Source of the DNA: Rhodocyclales bacterium
GTDB taxonomy: Bacteria > Pseudomonadota > Gammaproteobacteria > Burkholderiales > Rhodocyclaceae
Direction of reading: 5' to 3'
DNA: 64,000 bases
Assembly: GCA_026399475.1 (NCBI GenBank)
Contig: JAPLQY010000020.1
Location: 1 to 64,000 of the forward strand
Shown here: positions 35,904-47,257 of the stretch, in pieces
How positions within the stretch are numbered: position 1 is the first letter of the stretch
Layout of the letters: each line of letters starts with the position of its first letter
Position numbers and translations under genes: made by a program
The notes under the pieces: generated by a model
What the model was told of the DNA's origin: nothing
Database searches by the model: none
Seen by the model: only the letters and a program-made list of their open reading frames with translations

Positions 35904-37094
35904 TCAGTCGGACTGGCGGCGCAGGAAGGCAGGAATATCGTACTTGTCGACTCCGGAAGCAGCCATGGCATCTGCCTGGGCGTTGCGTGGCATGCTCCCG
36001 CGTGCGCTGCTGGTAACGCTGGAAAGATCAATCTGCATGCCGACCCCGACATCGTACACCGGCAGGTTGTCGGTTCCGGTACGGAGGCCGACGGCTTCGA
36101 CCATTCTGATGCTCGGCTTGGCTGCCTCGCGTGCCGCGACAATCCCGAGACCGGTGGCAACCACGGTAACCCGCAACTGGTCTTCCATGGTCTCGTCAAA
36201 CACCGCACCGCAGATTACGGTAGCCTCGGGGGCCGTGTATTGACGAATGGTTTTCATCACCTCCTTGTACTCCTTGAGGCCAAGCGTGGTGCTGGCGGTA
36301 ATGTTCACCAATACGCCGCGGGCGCCTGAAAGTTCGATCCCCTCCAGCAGTGGACTGGCCACCGCCTCTTCCGCAGCGACACGGGCGCGATCAACGCCGG
36401 CAGCGACGGCAGAACCCATCATGGCCTTGCCCATTTCTCCCATGACGGTGCGTACGTCTTCGAAGTCGACGTTAACCAGGCCCGGCACGTTGATGATTTC
36501 GGCGATTCCGCCCACCGCGTTGCGCAACACATTGTCGGCCGCCTGGAAAGCTTCCAGCATGCTGACCTCGTCGCCGAGCACTTCTTCGAGTTTCTCGTTG
36601 AGGATGATGATCAGCGAATCGACGTGAAGCGCGAGTTCAGCGACGCCTTCTTCGGCCAGGCGTTTGCGCTTGCCTTCGTATTCGAAGGGTTTGGTAACCA
36701 CCGCCACAGTCAGGATGCCCAGTTCGCGCGCGACCTCGGCCACCACCGGACCGGCACCGGTGCCGGTGCCGCCGCCCATGCCGGCGGTAATGAAGACCAT
36801 GTGCGCACCTCGCAGCGCGTCAGCGATGCGTTCGCGGTCAAGCACAGCCAGTTCTCTGGCCTTTTCCGGTTTGCCGCCGGCGCCCAGCCCGGGGCCGAGT
36901 TGCAACTTGACGTGGGCAGTGCTTTTCTTCAGCGCCTGCGCATCAGTGTTGCAGCAAATGAATTCGACGCCGCCGACGCCTTCCCGGATCATGTGCTCGA
37001 CCGCATTGCCGCCTGCGCCGCCGACGCCGACAACCTTGATCACGGTGGAGCCCGTCTCCGCTTCCAATGCCACTACTTCCTCAAGTTCAAACAT
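35904..37094 (-). CDS. ftsZ: Cell division GTPase FtsZ
   Basis: 396 residues. GVGGAGGNAVEHM and the tubulin signature GGGTGTGAGP are intact, with the T7 loop NVDFEDVRTVM. The C-terminus KYDIPAFLRRQSD is the conserved peptide that binds FtsA/ZipA, so the partner site is retained although ftsA looks broken. AGGAGGCGAGA precedes the ATG. 27 bp separate it from ftsA. Confidence 0.97.
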   Translation of the reverse strand: MFELEEVVALEAETGSTVIKVVGVGGAGGNAVEHMIREGVGGVEFICCNTDAQALKKSTAHVKLQLGPGLGAGGKPEKARELAVLDRERIADALRGAHMVFITAGMGGGTGTGAGPVVAEVARELGILTVAVVTKPFEYEGKRKRLAEEGVAELALHVDSLIIILNEKLEEVLGDEVSMLEAFQAADNVLRNAVGGIAEIINVPGLVNVDFEDVRTVMGEMGKAMMGSAVAAGVDRARVAAEEAVASPLLEGIELSGARGVLVNITASTTLGLKEYKEVMKTIRQYTAPEATVICGAVFDETMEDQLRVTVVATGLGIVAAREAAKPSIRMVEAVGLRTGTDNLPVYDVGVGMQIDLSSVTSSARGSMPRNAQADAMAASGVDKYDIPAFLRRQSD

Positions 37095-37121
37095 TCTCGC
37101 CTCCTGAAATGACCCACTGAA

Positions 37122-38211
37122 TCAAAAATTCCTGGTGAACCACGCCCTCATCCGCGCCAGAACCTGCCCAAAATTTCTTGGGCTCTGCGCCTTCATGCCG
37201 CGGTGACGCTGCGCCACCCCCTCCAACAACAAGCCCATCGCCGTGGAGTAGCGCGGATTACGCACGTAATCGCGGAGATTGCCGTCGTAATGCGGCATCG
37301 ACAACTTCACGGTATTGTGAAAAACCTCCTCCCCCAGATCGGCCATGCCCGGCATTTGCGCGGCGCCCCCGGTCAGCACGATGCCCGCTCTCAGCAGGCG
37401 CTCCTTGCCGCTGCGATGCAGCTCTTCCTGTACCTTCTGGAAGATTTCCTCGACACGCGGCTGGATGAAGCCCGCCAGGGTCTGGCGCGACAGCTGGGTC
37501 GCCGGACGATCGCCGACGCCGGGCACTGTGGCGGATCGCGCCGTGCACGAAGACAGCTACGTCGGTGGTGCCGCCGCCGATATCGACCAGGCAGACGCCG
37601 ACATCCTTCTCGTCCTCGGTCAGCACCGCGTAACCTGAGGCGAGCGGTTGCAGCACCAGGTCGACCACTTCGAGGCCGCAGCGATGCACGCATTTGACGA
37701 TGTTCTGCACCGCCGTCACCGCGCCGGTGACAAGATGCACCTTGACGTCAAGCCGCTTGGCATCCATGCCGATCGGCTCCTTGACGCCGTCCTGGCCATC
37801 GACGATGAACTCCTGCACCAGCGTGTGCAAAATCTGGTCGTCGGCCGAAATCGACGTAGCATTGGCCGCCTCGATCGCGCGCTCGACATCGAACTGGGTG
37901 ACCTCCTTGTCGCGCACGACGGCCATGCCCGAAGAATCCTTGCTCTTGATATGGCTGCCGGCGATCCCCGTATACACCTCGCGCACCTTGCAACCCGCCA
38001 TCATCTCCACTTCGGCGATCGCCCTGGAGATCGAATTCACGGTGGCTTCGATGTTGATCACCATGCCGCGCTTCAAGCCGCTGGACTCCTGGGTGCCCAG
38101 CCCGAGTATGCCCAGCCGACCCTCGGCATCCAGCTCGCCGACGATGGCGACGATCTTGGAGGTGCCGATGTCGAGGCCGACGATCAGGTCACGTTTCGCT
38201 TCTTTACTCAT
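37122..38211 (-). pseudogene. ftsA: ftsA broken by internal deletion and frame change
   Basis: The first about 228 codons from the ATG at 38211 read as normal FtsA (LIVGLDIGTSKIVAIVGELD to DIGGGTTDVAVFVHGAIRHS). Then the frame fails: it continues as arginine/proline-rich nonsense to 37258. In another frame the protein resumes at VPGVGDRPATQLSRQTLA and runs to the usual end at 37122, including VLTGGAAQMPGM and an amphipathic tail. About 45-50 residues expected between GAIRHT and EVPGVG (VIPxAGxxVTxDIA... in the family) are missing. The joint at 37522-37527 (AGTGCC on the minus strand) could be a short-repeat deletion. FtsA tethers FtsZ to the membrane; loss would be serious, so an assembly error must be considered. 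Confidence 0.85.
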
Positions 38212-39017
38212 CAGCTCTTGCTCGCCCTCAGGGCGAATCCATTGGGATAACGCATATCGACTACGCCAATGGCTTGCAGGCGGCTCTTGGCCATGCTGCT
38301 CACTGCTGCATAGTGAGTCGTGAATCGGTTCAGCCGCTCTATCAGCGGATGCTTGGGCTGGTCGCGGCCCAGTTCGAGCAATGCGCCATCGTCAAGCCTG
38401 ATTTGCCAAGCTTCCCGCGCCGAAAGATGAATGGCGACCGGCTTGCGCCCGATGCTAGCCAGGTCATCGCTGAACTCGTGGTAGCGAGCCAGCAGACGGG
38501 GCGCCGAACCCTCCGGACCGACAAAGGCCGGCAGGGATTCTCGCGTGGAAGCCATGAACACCTCGCCGCGCATGCTGACCAGACGCGACTCGCCATCCTG
38601 CGGGGTCCAGCGGGCGGCGGCGCGATGCTCTTCAAGGGTCAATTCGATGCCATCCGGCCATAGGCGGCGCAGGGAGACTGAACGAACCCAGGGCATGCGC
38701 TCGAAAGCAGCCTGAGCAGTTTCCAGATTCACTGTGAAAAAATTCCCGGCCAAGGCATTGCGCGCCGTGTTTTCAATCTGCGCCTGCGAGACCTGGTCAA
38801 GCGGTGTTGCGACCACCAACTGATTCAACGGAAACACCGGCAGACGTTGCAGAGCCATGGCCCCTGCCCATGCCAGCAAGCCGCCACCGACCAGAAACAA
38901 CAGGTCGGCCAGGAGGTTGATCAACATCGGTCGATCCCAGAAGCTGTCGCCGCTGCCCGGCTCGGTCCGCGTGTTGCCCCGGGTTTTCCCTATTGAGCTT
39001 GCCCGCGCCTTAGCCAT
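38211..39017 (-). CDS. ftsQ: Cell division protein FtsQ
   Basis: 268 residues. A basic N-terminus, one membrane segment ([20 protein letters not shown]), the POTRA domain ([20 protein letters not shown]) and the FtsQ beta domain ([18 protein letters not shown]). It links early and late divisome proteins in the periplasm. Start overlaps ddl by 8 bp; the stop shares one base with the ftsA ATG (TGATG). Confidence 0.93.
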   Translation of the reverse strand: MAKARASSIGKTRGNTRTEPGSGDSFWDRPMLINLLADLLFLVGGGLLAWAGAMALQRLPVFPLNQLVVATPLDQVSQAQIENTARNALAGNFFTVNLETAQAAFERMPWVRSVSLRRLWPDGIELTLEEHRAAARWTPQDGESRLVSMRGEVFMASTRESLPAFVGPEGSAPRLLARYHEFSDDLASIGRKPVAIHLSAREAWQIRLDDGALLELGRDQPKHPLIERLNRFTTHYAAVSSMAKSRLQAIGVVDMRYPNGFALRASKS

Positions 39018-39921
39018 AGCTGGCCTCTTCGAGCAGTCTGAGGACCAGTTGGGTAAATGGGATTCCTGCCGCCCGCGCCGCCATCGGCACCAGCGAGTGG
39101 TCGGTCATGCCGGGCGATGTATTCGCCTCCAGGCAATAGCTGCGCCCTTCCGCATCCAGCATCAGATCCATGCGCCCCCAGCCGCGCCCGCCGAGCACGG
39201 CAAAGGCTCGCAGTGCCAGATCGCGCATCTCGCTTTCGCGCTCCTCGCCGAGCCCACTGGGAATCCGGTACTCCGTGTCATCGCGCAGATACTTGGCATC
39301 GTAGTCGTAGAAATCGGTCGTCGGCACGATGCGAATCACCGGCAGAGCCTGGCCGGCGAGGATGCCGACGGTAAACTCGCCGCCGGCCAGATATCTCTCG
39401 GCGATTACGCAGGAGTCGAAGCGGGCCGCGAGTTCATAGGCAGCGCGCAGACCGCCCGCCTGCTTGACCTTGCTTATGCCGATGCTGGAGCCCTCATTGG
39501 CCGGTTTGACGAACAGTGGCAGGCCCAGCCGAGCCTCGACGGCAGCAAAATCGCTGGCGGCATCCAGCACAACGTAATCCGGCACCGGCAAACCGATAGC
39601 CTGCCAGACCAGCTTGGAGCGCCACTTGTCCATCGCCAGGGCGGAGGCCAGCACGCCGCTGCCGGTGTAGGGAATCGCCAGCAGGTCGAGCGCACCCTGC
39701 AAGGTGCCATCCTCGCCGCCACGGCCATGCAGTGCGATGAAGACACGCTTGAAACCCTCGGCATGCAGCGCCTCGAGCGCCTTGTCCTGCGGATCAAAAC
39801 AGTGTGCATCGACGCCAGACGAACGCAGCGCGGCCAGCACTGCTGTCCCGCTTTTCAGCGAGACCTCGCGCTCGGCCGACTTGCCGCCCATCATTACTGC
39901 CACCTTGCCGAAATCCATCAA
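39010..39921 (-). CDS. ddl: D-alanine-D-alanine ligase
   Basis: 303 residues. ATP-grasp fold with the [14 protein letters not shown] start, [36 protein letters not shown] and the C-terminal GRMDLMLD...[16 protein letters not shown]. It makes the D-Ala-D-Ala dipeptide for MurF. ATGA overlap with murB and 8-bp overlap with ftsQ. Confidence 0.96.
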   Translation of the reverse strand: MMDFGKVAVMMGGKSAEREVSLKSGTAVLAALRSSGVDAHCFDPQDKALEALHAEGFKRVFIALHGRGGEDGTLQGALDLLAIPYTGSGVLASALAMDKWRSKLVWQAIGLPVPDYVVLDAASDFAAVEARLGLPLFVKPANEGSSIGISKVKQAGGLRAAYELAARFDSCVIAERYLAGGEFTVGILAGQALPVIRIVPTTDFYDYDAKYLRDDTEYRIPSGLGEERESEMRDLALRAFAVLGGRGWGRMDLMLDAEGRSYCLEANTSPGMTDHSLVPMAARAAGIPFTQLVLRLLEEASYG

Positions 39922-40838
39922 ACTCCTTCTCCATCCTGCCCGGAATGAGCATCCATCTCGCCCAGAATCCGCACCTCGCGCACCAGGGAAATGCCGAACA
40001 TTTCCTCGACTTTTGCCTGAACCCGGCCGATTAGCATTTCTATCGCACTCGCGCTTCCCGCGCCCTTGGGATTAACGATGAAATTCGCATGCTTTTCGGA
40101 AACCTGCGCGCCATCGATCTGTGTGCCCTTGAGCCCGGCGGCCTCGATGAGGCGCGCGGCATGGTCGCCGGATGGGTTCCTGAACACCGATCCGGCGTTG
40201 GGCAATTGCAGCGGCTGGGTGGCGATGCGTCGCTCCAGCAGTTCGCGCAGACGCGCACGGGCCACTGCTGCATCCCCCTCTGGAAAGCGGAACCATGCAC
40301 CGGCAAAAATTTCATCGCTGGCGCTTTTTAGCCCGACGTGGCGATAACCGATGGCGAAATCCTCCGGACCACGGATGATTGGCTCACCGTCGCGGTTGAG
40401 CATCAGCACCCGTTCCACATAACGCCAGGTCTCGCCGCCATGACAGCCGGCATTCATTGCCAGCGCGCCGCCCACGGTCCCGGGAATGCCGGCCAGGAAC
40501 TCGGCCTCGGCACAGGCCTGGTTGCCTACAAAACGGGCGAGCTTGGGCGAGGCGACGCCGGCCTCGGCATAAAAACTGCCATCCGCTTCGCGGCGCAGGA
40601 CATCGAGCGCGCCATGAGTGAAAATCGCCGTGCCGTCGAAGCCGCCGTCGCGCACCAGCAGGTTGCTGCCGAGGCCGACCAGCAGCAGCGGCTCGTCGAG
40701 GCGCAACCTGGTCAGAAATACCGCGAGGTCGTCCAGGTCGACCGGGAAAAAGGCGCGTGCCACCGGCCCGCCGGCCCGCCACGAAACGTGGCCGGCCATA
40801 GGCTCGTTCTGCCTGAGGACGCCACGCAACTCAGCCAT
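39918..40838 (-). CDS. murB: UDP-N-acetylenolpyruvoylglucosamine reductase
   Basis: 306 residues, the shorter MurB type. [12 protein letters not shown] and [15 protein letters not shown] bind [22 protein letters not shown] follows, and [19 protein letters not shown] contains the catalytic serine/glutamate region. I use the ATG at 40838, which lies within the murC 3' end, rather than the TTG one codon before. It reduces the enolpyruvyl group to give UDP-MurNAc. Confidence 0.95.
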   Translation of the reverse strand: MAELRGVLRQNEPMAGHVSWRAGGPVARAFFPVDLDDLAVFLTRLRLDEPLLLVGLGSNLLVRDGGFDGTAIFTHGALDVLRREADGSFYAEAGVASPKLARFVGNQACAEAEFLAGIPGTVGGALAMNAGCHGGETWRYVERVLMLNRDGEPIIRGPEDFAIGYRHVGLKSASDEIFAGAWFRFPEGDAAVARARLRELLERRIATQPLQLPNAGSVFRNPSGDHAARLIEAAGLKGTQIDGAQVSEKHANFIVNPKGAGSASAIEMLIGRVQAKVEEMFGISLVREVRILGEMDAHSGQDGEGV

Positions 40839-42219
40839 CAACCAACTTCCCCGGCACGCCGCCGATGGAACCGGCGCCCATGGTGATCACCACGTCGCCG
40901 TCGCGAACCGCTGCCAGAATCGCTGCCGGCATGGCCGCAATGTCTTCGACAAATATCGGTTCGACCTTGCCTGCAACGCGTAATGCGCGCACCAGGGTGC
41001 GGCTGTCAGCGGCGATGATCGGCGCCTCGCCGGCGGCGTACACTTCGCCCAGCACCAGAGTATCGACCCCGCTCAACACCTTGACGAAATCCTCGAAGCA
41101 GTCCCGGGTGCGTGTATAGCGATGTGGCTGAAAGGCCAGTACCAGCCGACGGCCAGGGAATGCACCGCGCGCCGCATCGAGGGTGGCTGCCATTTCCACC
41201 GGATGATGGCCGTAGTCGTCGACCAAAGTAAATGTTCCGCCCGCCGGACAGGCGATCTCGCCGCACCGCTGAAAGCGCCGGCCGACACCCCGGAACTCGG
41301 CCAGCGCGGTGATGATCGCGGTGTCAGTAACGCCGACTTCTGTCGCCACCGCAATAGCTGCCAGCGCATTCAGCACATTGTGGCGTCCTGGCAGGTTGAG
41401 CACTATGGGCAAACGACTCACGCTGCCATTGGTCCGCACACAGGTAAAACGCATCGTGCCAGCCTCGGCCACCACGTTTTCGGCGCGGAAATTGGCGTCG
41501 GTGTCGATGCCGTAGGTGACGATCTGTTTCGCCACGCGAGGGATGATCTCGCGCACGTTCGGATCGTCACCGCAGACTACGGCAACGCCATAGAACGGCA
41601 GCCGGTGCAGGAAATCGACAAACGCCTGCTTCAGGCGGCCGAAATCATGGCCGTAGGTTTCCATGTGATCGGCGTCGATGTTGGTGACCACCGAAACCAC
41701 GGGAGACAGAAACAGAAAGGAGGCATCCGACTCATCGGCCTCGGCCACCAGAAATTCACCGGTCCCCAGCTTGGCATTGGCGCCGGCGGAATTCAGCCGG
41801 CCGCCAATAACGAAGGTTGGATCGAGACCACCCTCGGCCAGGCAACTGGCGACCAGGCTGGTCGTCGTTGTCTTGCCGTGGGTGCCGGCAATCGCGATAC
41901 CCTGCTTGATGCGCATCAGTTCGGCCAGCATCTGCGCCCGGGGCACCACCGGTATGCGACGTTCCCGCGCCATGACCACTTCCGCGTTGTCTTCGCGCAC
42001 CGCGGTCGACACCACCACCGCGTCGGCCAGCGCAACATTCTGCGCCCCATGCCCGATCGCAATGCGTATGCCCTGCGCCGCCAGGCGCCGCGTGGTTGCG
42101 CTTTCATTCAGATCCGAGCCACTGACCTCGAAACCCTGATTCGCCAGCACCTCGGCTATGCCCGACATGCCCGAGCCGCCGATTCCGACGAAGTGGATGC
42201 GTTTGACTTTGTGTTTCAT
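40831..42219 (-). CDS. murC: UDP-N-acetylmuramate-L-alanine ligase
   Basis: 462 residues from the ATG at 42219, with GGAGGTGGCGAA as ribosome site. [20 protein letters not shown] is the nucleotide-binding start, [20 protein letters not shown] the ATP loop, and [14 protein letters not shown] the C-terminal ligase motif. It adds the first amino acid of the stem peptide. ATGA overlap with murG. Confidence 0.96.
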   Translation of the reverse strand: MKHKVKRIHFVGIGGSGMSGIAEVLANQGFEVSGSDLNESATTRRLAAQGIRIAIGHGAQNVALADAVVVSTAVREDNAEVVMARERRIPVVPRAQMLAELMRIKQGIAIAGTHGKTTTTSLVASCLAEGGLDPTFVIGGRLNSAGANAKLGTGEFLVAEADESDASFLFLSPVVSVVTNIDADHMETYGHDFGRLKQAFVDFLHRLPFYGVAVVCGDDPNVREIIPRVAKQIVTYGIDTDANFRAENVVAEAGTMRFTCVRTNGSVSRLPIVLNLPGRHNVLNALAAIAVATEVGVTDTAIITALAEFRGVGRRFQRCGEIACPAGGTFTLVDDYGHHPVEMAATLDAARGAFPGRRLVLAFQPHRYTRTRDCFEDFVKVLSGVDTLVLGEVYAAGEAPIIAADSRTLVRALRVAGKVEPIFVEDIAAMPAAILAAVRDGDVVITMGAGSIGGVPGKLVDG

Positions 42220-43271
42220 TTCGCCACCTCCTGGCAAATTTTGGCCACGGCGGCCGTGGCCTCCGGCCGCGCCAGGGCGTGCGCCTTTTCGGCCATCTGT
42301 GTGAGTTGCTGACGCGACAGATTCCTGATCTCGGCCAGGCGCACCGGGGTCAGTTGATCCTGAGGCAGCAGAATCGCGGCACCGGCAGTGCTGAGAAAAC
42401 GCGCGTTCGAAGTCTGATGATCATCCACCGCGTGCGGGAAAGGCACCAGCAAACTGGCGACGCCGGCCGCTGCCAGTTCCGCCACGGTCAGTGCGCCGGC
42501 ACGACAGATCACCAGGTCGGCCCAGGCATACGCCCCGGCCATGTCACTGATGAAGGCCACGCAATCGGCCTGGACCCCCGCCGACAGGTAAAGGCTGTTC
42601 AGCAGAGGCAGATGCTTTTCGCCCGCCTGATGAACTACCGCCGGTCGCTCGCTTTCCGGAATCAGGGCCAGCGCTTGCGGCAGGGCCTCGTTCAAGGCCT
42701 GTGCGCCCAGACTGCCGCCCACCACCAGCACGCGCAACGGACCGCTGTGCTGCGCATAACGAACTGCCGGCGCTGCCAGGGCAGTGATTTCCGGTCGCAC
42801 CGGATTACCCACCCAGACGCCCTGCTTCAGCACGCCAGGAAAGCCGGTAAGAATCCGGTCGGCGACCGCAGCCAGCACCCTGTTGGCAAGACCAGCCACT
42901 GAATTCTGTTCATGCAGCACCAGCGGGATGCCCCTGAGAGAGGCCATCATGCCGCCCGGAAAGCTGACATAGCCGCCCATGCCAAGCACCGCATCAGGCC
43001 GGATGCGCTTTAGCTGCGACCACGCCTGGGTGAAGCCCCGCAGCAGATTGAAGGGCAACAGCAGTTTGCGCAGCAGGCCCTTGCCGCGCAGTGCGGAGAA
43101 ATGCACCCAGGCCATCTCGTAGCCGCGCCCGGCGGTCAGTTTCGCTTCCATGCCGTCGGGATTCCCCATCCACGCAATCCGCCAGCCCCGCTCGCGTAAA
43201 TGCTCGGCCACTGCCAGCCCCGGCATGATGTGCCCACCCGTGCCGCCGGCCATAATCAGCAGGGTTTTCAT
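42216..43271 (-). CDS. murG: Lipid II synthase MurG (GlcNAc transferase)
   Basis: 351 residues (E. coli 355). It shows [50 protein letters not shown] and [20 protein letters not shown]. It acts at the inner face of the membrane on lipid I. The gene begins 133 bp after the ftsW stop; that gap is filled with an inverted repeat element. Confidence 0.96.
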   Translation of the reverse strand: MKTLLIMAGGTGGHIMPGLAVAEHLRERGWRIAWMGNPDGMEAKLTAGRGYEMAWVHFSALRGKGLLRKLLLPFNLLRGFTQAWSQLKRIRPDAVLGMGGYVSFPGGMMASLRGIPLVLHEQNSVAGLANRVLAAVADRILTGFPGVLKQGVWVGNPVRPEITALAAPAVRYAQHSGPLRVLVVGGSLGAQALNEALPQALALIPESERPAVVHQAGEKHLPLLNSLYLSAGVQADCVAFISDMAGAYAWADLVICRAGALTVAELAAAGVASLLVPFPHAVDDHQTSNARFLSTAGAAILLPQDQLTPVRLAEIRNLSRQQLTQMAEKAHALARPEATAAVAKICQEVAK

Positions 43272-43404
43272 GGGGAAAGACTTTCACCGCGGAGGCGCGG
43301 AGGCGCAGAGGAAGCGCAGAGGAAAGCAACATCTCTTCCTCGCTCTTGATTTTCTCTGCGCCGTCTTTCTCTGCGCCTCTGCGCCTCTGCGGTAGGTTTT
43401 TGCT
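43272..43404. repeat. Inverted-repeat element in the ftsW-murG gap
   Basis: The 133-bp gap begins with a left arm rich in GGAGGCGCGGAGGCGCAGAGG (one unit, followed by AAGCGCAGAGG) and ends with a right arm CTCTGCGCCTCTGCGCCTCTG-CGGT. The arms are imperfect complements around a central CTCGCTCTTGATTTTCTC. This is a mobile palindromic repeat by appearance; no coding frame. Elsewhere in the cluster genes overlap, so this gap is an interruption. Confidence 0.75.
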
Positions 43405-44568
43405 TCATACCTGCTGCCCCCGCATGAGCTGCCGGTTCTCCCAATCCACTCTCAGCAAAATGCCGAGCGCAAGACAATTCGCCACAATGCCGGAACCGCC
43501 GAAACTCATCAGCGGCAGCGTCAGGCCCTTGGTCGGCAGCAAGCCCATGTTCACGCCCATGTTGATGAAGCCCTGGACGCCGAGCCAGATACCAATGCCT
43601 TGCGCGACCAGACCGGCATGAACACGGTTGAGCACCAGCGCCTGGCGGCCGATGGCAAAAGAGCGCTGCACCAGCAGGGCGAACAGCCCGACCACGAAGC
43701 AGACGCCGACAAACCCAAGCTCCTCGGCGATCACCGCCAGCAGAAAATCGGTGTGCGCCTCGGGCAAATAGAAGAGCTTCTCGACACTGGCCCCAAGGCC
43801 TACGCCGAACCATTCGCCGCGGCCGAAGGCGATCAGCGCATGAGAGAGCTGGTAGCCCTTGCCGAAGGCGTCCTGCCAGGGGTCCATGAAGCCGAAGATG
43901 CGCTCGCGACGATAGGGCGAAACCCAGATCATGATGACGAAGCTGACCGCCAGAACCACGACCAGGACTCCGAACACCCGCGCGTTGATGCCGCCGAGAA
44001 ACAGGATGCCGGTGGCAATGCAAAGAATCACTACCAGCGCACCGAAGTCCGGCTCCTTCAGCAACAGGAATCCCACCAGCACCATGACCAGCGCCATCGG
44101 CCCAAAGCCGCGCACGAAACTGCCCATGTCATCGAGCTTGCGCGTGGTGTAGTCGGCGGCATAGATCACGACAAACAACTTCATCAATTCGGAAGGCTGC
44201 AGATTGATCGGACCGAGGCCGATCCAGCGCTGGGCGCCGTTCACGGAGCGGCCGACATGGGGAATCAGCACCAGCAGCAGCAGAACGACTCCAGTCAGAA
44301 ACAGCCAGGGTGCCGCCTGCTGCCACAGACGCAGCGGAATCTGGAATGCCATCACGCCCGCCACCAGCCCCACAGTCAAAAAAATGGCGTGACGAAAAAG
44401 AAAATACGCCGACTGGTTGCCCGTGAAGCGGCTGCCCTCGGCCATCGCGATCGAGGACGAATACACCATTACCAACCCCAGCAGGAGCAAGCCGACGGCG
44501 GGCCACAGCAGGAGGCCGTCGAGTTCGGCCGGTGCCTGATGCGCTGGGGCCGCGTAGGCGCGACTCAT
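43405..44568 (-). CDS. ftsW: Lipid II polymerase FtsW (SEDS family)
   Basis: 387 residues with about ten membrane helices. Conserved SEDS motifs include [29 protein letters not shown] and [19 protein letters not shown] near the C-terminus. It works with FtsI as septal peptidoglycan glycosyltransferase. The start overlaps the murD stop (ATGA) although murD carries a repeat-derived tail there. Confidence 0.95.
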   Translation of the reverse strand: MSRAYAAPAHQAPAELDGLLLWPAVGLLLLGLVMVYSSSIAMAEGSRFTGNQSAYFLFRHAIFLTVGLVAGVMAFQIPLRLWQQAAPWLFLTGVVLLLLVLIPHVGRSVNGAQRWIGLGPINLQPSELMKLFVVIYAADYTTRKLDDMGSFVRGFGPMALVMVLVGFLLLKEPDFGALVVILCIATGILFLGGINARVFGVLVVVLAVSFVIMIWVSPYRRERIFGFMDPWQDAFGKGYQLSHALIAFGRGEWFGVGLGASVEKLFYLPEAHTDFLLAVIAEELGFVGVCFVVGLFALLVQRSFAIGRQALVLNRVHAGLVAQGIGIWLGVQGFINMGVNMGLLPTKGLTLPLMSFGGSGIVANCLALGILLRVDWENRQLMRGQQV

Positions 44569-46091
44569 GATTGGCCTTCCCCCCCTTCCCCTTCCCGCGG
44601 AAGGAGGCGATCCTGGTTCATTCCGCCGCGGGCGGCGGAATTCCGTGTGTTTGGCTGCGCCTGCCTTGGGGCGGCCCGGCGGAAGGCGCCCTCCAGAGCG
44701 CGCACCGCAGTGATGAAGACCTGCGCCCGATGCTCGTAATTGCGGAACATGTCGAAGCTGGCACAGGCCGGTGACAGCAGCACGGCATCACCTGGTTGCG
44801 CCAGCGCATGCGCGCGGCGCACGGCCTCCTCCATGTCGCCGGCACTTTCGACTGCGACACCGGCAGCACCGATCTCCTTCTCGATCAGCGGCCCGTCGCG
44901 GCCGATCAGTACCGCAGCGCGAACATGGCGTGCCACGGCTATTCCGAGCGGCGAAAAATCCTGCCCTTTGCCGTCGCCACCTGCGATGAGGACGATCTTG
45001 CGATTGTTCTGGCCGCCGAGGCCCTCCAGCGCCGCCACCGTGGCGCCGACATTGGTGCCCTTGGAATCGTCGTACCAGATCACGCCATCCAGATCCGCAA
45101 TTTTCTCGACCCGATGCGGCAAGCCGCGGAAACTGCGCAGGGCCGGCAGCAAGGAATTTGCATCGAATCCCAGACTGGCGCAAAGCGCCAGAGCGGCCAT
45201 CGCGTTGGCGGCGTTATGCAAGCCCGCCAGCGGCAGCTCGGAGACCGGCAGCAGAAAGCGTTCGCCCTGCACTATCCACGCCTCGCCCCGATTCACGCGC
45301 AGGCCGAAGTCCTCGCCGGCTGCGGGGGCGTCGAGTCCAAAACTGATGATGTGGCGGTCAGCCAGCGCCATCCGCCGTACGCGCGGATCAGCACGATTCA
45401 GTACCTGGATCCCGGGCGCGCCTCCGGCGCTTTTAAAAATTCGGGCCTTGGCCGATGCGTACTCGTCGAGATTGATGTAGCGATCGAGATGATCGTCAGA
45501 AATATTGAGCACCGTCGCCGCGGCAGGATTGAGCGTTTCGGTGGTCTCCAGCTGAAAACTGGAAAGCTCCAGCACCCAGATCTGCGGCAGCGCATCGGCA
45601 TCCTGCGCATCCATCAGGGCCGTCAGGGCCGCCGGGGAAATATTTCCCGCAACGCCGACGGTCTTGCCTGTGGCACGCAGCAAATGTCCGGTTAGCGCGG
45701 TGGTAGTGGTCTTGCCGTTGGTGCCGGTGATGGCCAGCACCGGGACTATCGAGTTCAGGCTGCGCAGCGCCTGGGCGAACAATTCGATTTCGCCAAACAC
45801 GGGAATTCCGGCGGCGCGCGCGTGAATTACCACCATCAATCCGCCCGAGAGTCCCGGTGAAAGGACGAGCAGATCGATGCCCTCGAGCAGCGCCTTGTCG
45901 AACTCGCCGGCAACAAAGTCGGCGCCGGCCGAATTGTCCAACAAGTGGCGACGCAACTCGCCCAGGTACGGCGGTGCCGCACGCGTATCTGCCACACGCA
46001 CCCGCGCACCCTGTCGCGCGCACCAGCGCGCGGAAGCGAGGCCGGATTCGCCGAGGCCGAGCACGAGAACGTGTTTGTGCTGCAGCTTCAT
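44565..46091 (-). CDS. murD: UDP-N-acetylmuramoylalanine-D-glutamate ligase with extended C-terminus
   Basis: 508 residues from the ATG at 46091. [58 protein letters not shown] and [18 protein letters not shown] are conserved. Normal MurD ends within about 15 residues of the last motif; here roughly 35 to 40 more follow, ending [20 protein letters not shown], encoded by G/C-rich palindromes at 44581-44641. The extension is probably unstructured and tolerated. ATGA overlaps on both sides. Confidence 0.93.
   Translation of the reverse strand: MKLQHKHVLVLGLGESGLASARWCARQGARVRVADTRAAPPYLGELRRHLLDNSAGADFVAGEFDKALLEGIDLLVLSPGLSGGLMVVIHARAAGIPVFGEIELFAQALRSLNSIVPVLAITGTNGKTTTTALTGHLLRATGKTVGVAGNISPAALTALMDAQDADALPQIWVLELSSFQLETTETLNPAAATVLNISDDHLDRYINLDEYASAKARIFKSAGGAPGIQVLNRADPRVRRMALADRHIISFGLDAPAAGEDFGLRVNRGEAWIVQGERFLLPVSELPLAGLHNAANAMAALALCASLGFDANSLLPALRSFRGLPHRVEKIADLDGVIWYDDSKGTNVGATVAALEGLGGQNNRKIVLIAGGDGKGQDFSPLGIAVARHVRAAVLIGRDGPLIEKEIGAAGVAVESAGDMEEAVRRAHALAQPGDAVLLSPACASFDMFRNYEHRAQVFITAVRALEGAFRRAAPRQAQPNTRNSAARGGMNQDRLLPREGEGGEGQS
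44581..44641 (-). repeat. Palindromes encoding the MurD C-terminal tail
   Basis: Perfect stem ATTCCGCCGC-GG-GCGGCGGAAT (44620-44641) and a shorter CTTCC-CGC-GGAAG stem near 44592-44604 lie just before the murD stop. The translated tail ([10 protein letters not shown]) resembles the SLPQEG/GREGG insertion in MtnA, pointing to one repeat family. Confidence 0.65.
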
Positions 46092-47257
46092 CTTATCTTC
46101 AAGGTCGACAGTCCAAACAGCACCAGCAGGATGGTGATGATCCAGAAGCGCACCACCACCTGCGTCTCCTTCCATCCGGTTTGTTCGAAGTGATGATGCA
46201 GCGGCGCCATGAGCAGGATCCGTCGCCCTTCGCCGTAGCGCCTCCTGGTGTACTTGAAGTAGCCGACTTGCAACATTACAGACAGGGTCTCTGCGACGAA
46301 GACGCCGCCCATGATGAACAGCACGATCTCCTGGCGCGCGACCACCGCCACCGCACCCAGCGCCGCGCCCAGGGCCAGCGCACCGACGTCGCCCATGAAC
46401 ACCTCGGCCGGGTAGGCGTTGAACCACAGGAAGCCCAGACCGGCGCCAGCCAGCGCACCACAGAACACCGTCAGTTCGCCGGCGCCGGGAATGTAGGGCA
46501 TCAGCAGGTACTTCGAGAACACGGAGTTGCCGGCGACATAGGTGAAGATGCCCAGCGCCGCGCCGACCAGCACCGTCGGCATGATGGCGAGCCCATCGAG
46601 GCCATCGGTCAGATTCACCGCATTGCTGGTGCCGACAATCACCAGGTAGGTCAGCAGGATGAAGCCGAACATGCCCAGCGGATAGGTCACGCTCTTGAAG
46701 AATGGCACGATCAGGGCTGTCTGCTGCGGCAGCTCCAGCGTGAAGCCGCTCGATACCCACTGAAAGAACAGCTGGACGACCTTTTCATTATTGGGCGCCG
46801 AAATAGAAAATGCAATATAGATTGCGGCGATCAGGCCTATCACCGACTGCCAGAAGAACTTTGCCCGCGCCGACAAGCCATCCGGGTTGCGATAGACCAC
46901 CTTGCGCCAGTCATCCACCCAGCCCACCGCGCCGAAGCCGAAGGTGACAATCAGGACAATCCAGATGAAGCGATTGGAAAGATCAGCCCACAGCAGCGTG
47001 GACACGCCGAGCGAAATGAGGATCAGCGCGCCGCCCATGGTCGGCGTGCCGGCCTTGATCAGATGCGTCTGCGGCCCGTCGCTACGCACCGACTGGCCGA
47101 TTTTCTTTGCCGCCAGCCAGCGTATCACCGCCGGACCGAAGACGAAGGAAATGGTCAGCGCCGTCATGGTCGCCAGTACCGCGCGCAAAGTGATATAGCC
47201 GAAGACATTGAAGCCCCGCAGATCCTTTGCCAGCCATTGGGCAAGTTCAAGCAGCAT
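46088..47257 (-). CDS. mraY: Phospho-MurNAc-pentapeptide transferase
   Basis: 389 residues, the usual betaproteobacterial length. Ten membrane helices; [12 protein letters not shown], the [14 protein letters not shown] aspartate motif, [11 protein letters not shown] and [13 protein letters not shown] histidine motif are intact. It makes lipid I. The ATG at 47257 lies within the murF 3' end; the longer in-frame start is not conserved. Confidence 0.96.
   Translation of the reverse strand: MLLELAQWLAKDLRGFNVFGYITLRAVLATMTALTISFVFGPAVIRWLAAKKIGQSVRSDGPQTHLIKAGTPTMGGALILISLGVSTLLWADLSNRFIWIVLIVTFGFGAVGWVDDWRKVVYRNPDGLSARAKFFWQSVIGLIAAIYIAFSISAPNNEKVVQLFFQWVSSGFTLELPQQTALIVPFFKSVTYPLGMFGFILLTYLVIVGTSNAVNLTDGLDGLAIMPTVLVGAALGIFTYVAGNSVFSKYLLMPYIPGAGELTVFCGALAGAGLGFLWFNAYPAEVFMGDVGALALGAALGAVAVVARQEIVLFIMGGVFVAETLSVMLQVGYFKYTRRRYGEGRRILLMAPLHHHFEQTGWKETQVVVRFWIITILLVLFGLSTLKIR

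Noticed and set aside
37258-37522. Continuation of the first ftsA frame as a genuine alternative C-terminus
   Set aside because: The codons encode Arg/Pro/Gly-rich sequence without similarity, while true FtsA sequence is present in another frame.
46092-46760. Upstream in-frame extension of MurD
   Set aside because: It lies antisense-free but inside mraY in another frame; conserved MurD begins at [12 protein letters not shown] with an ATGA overlap.
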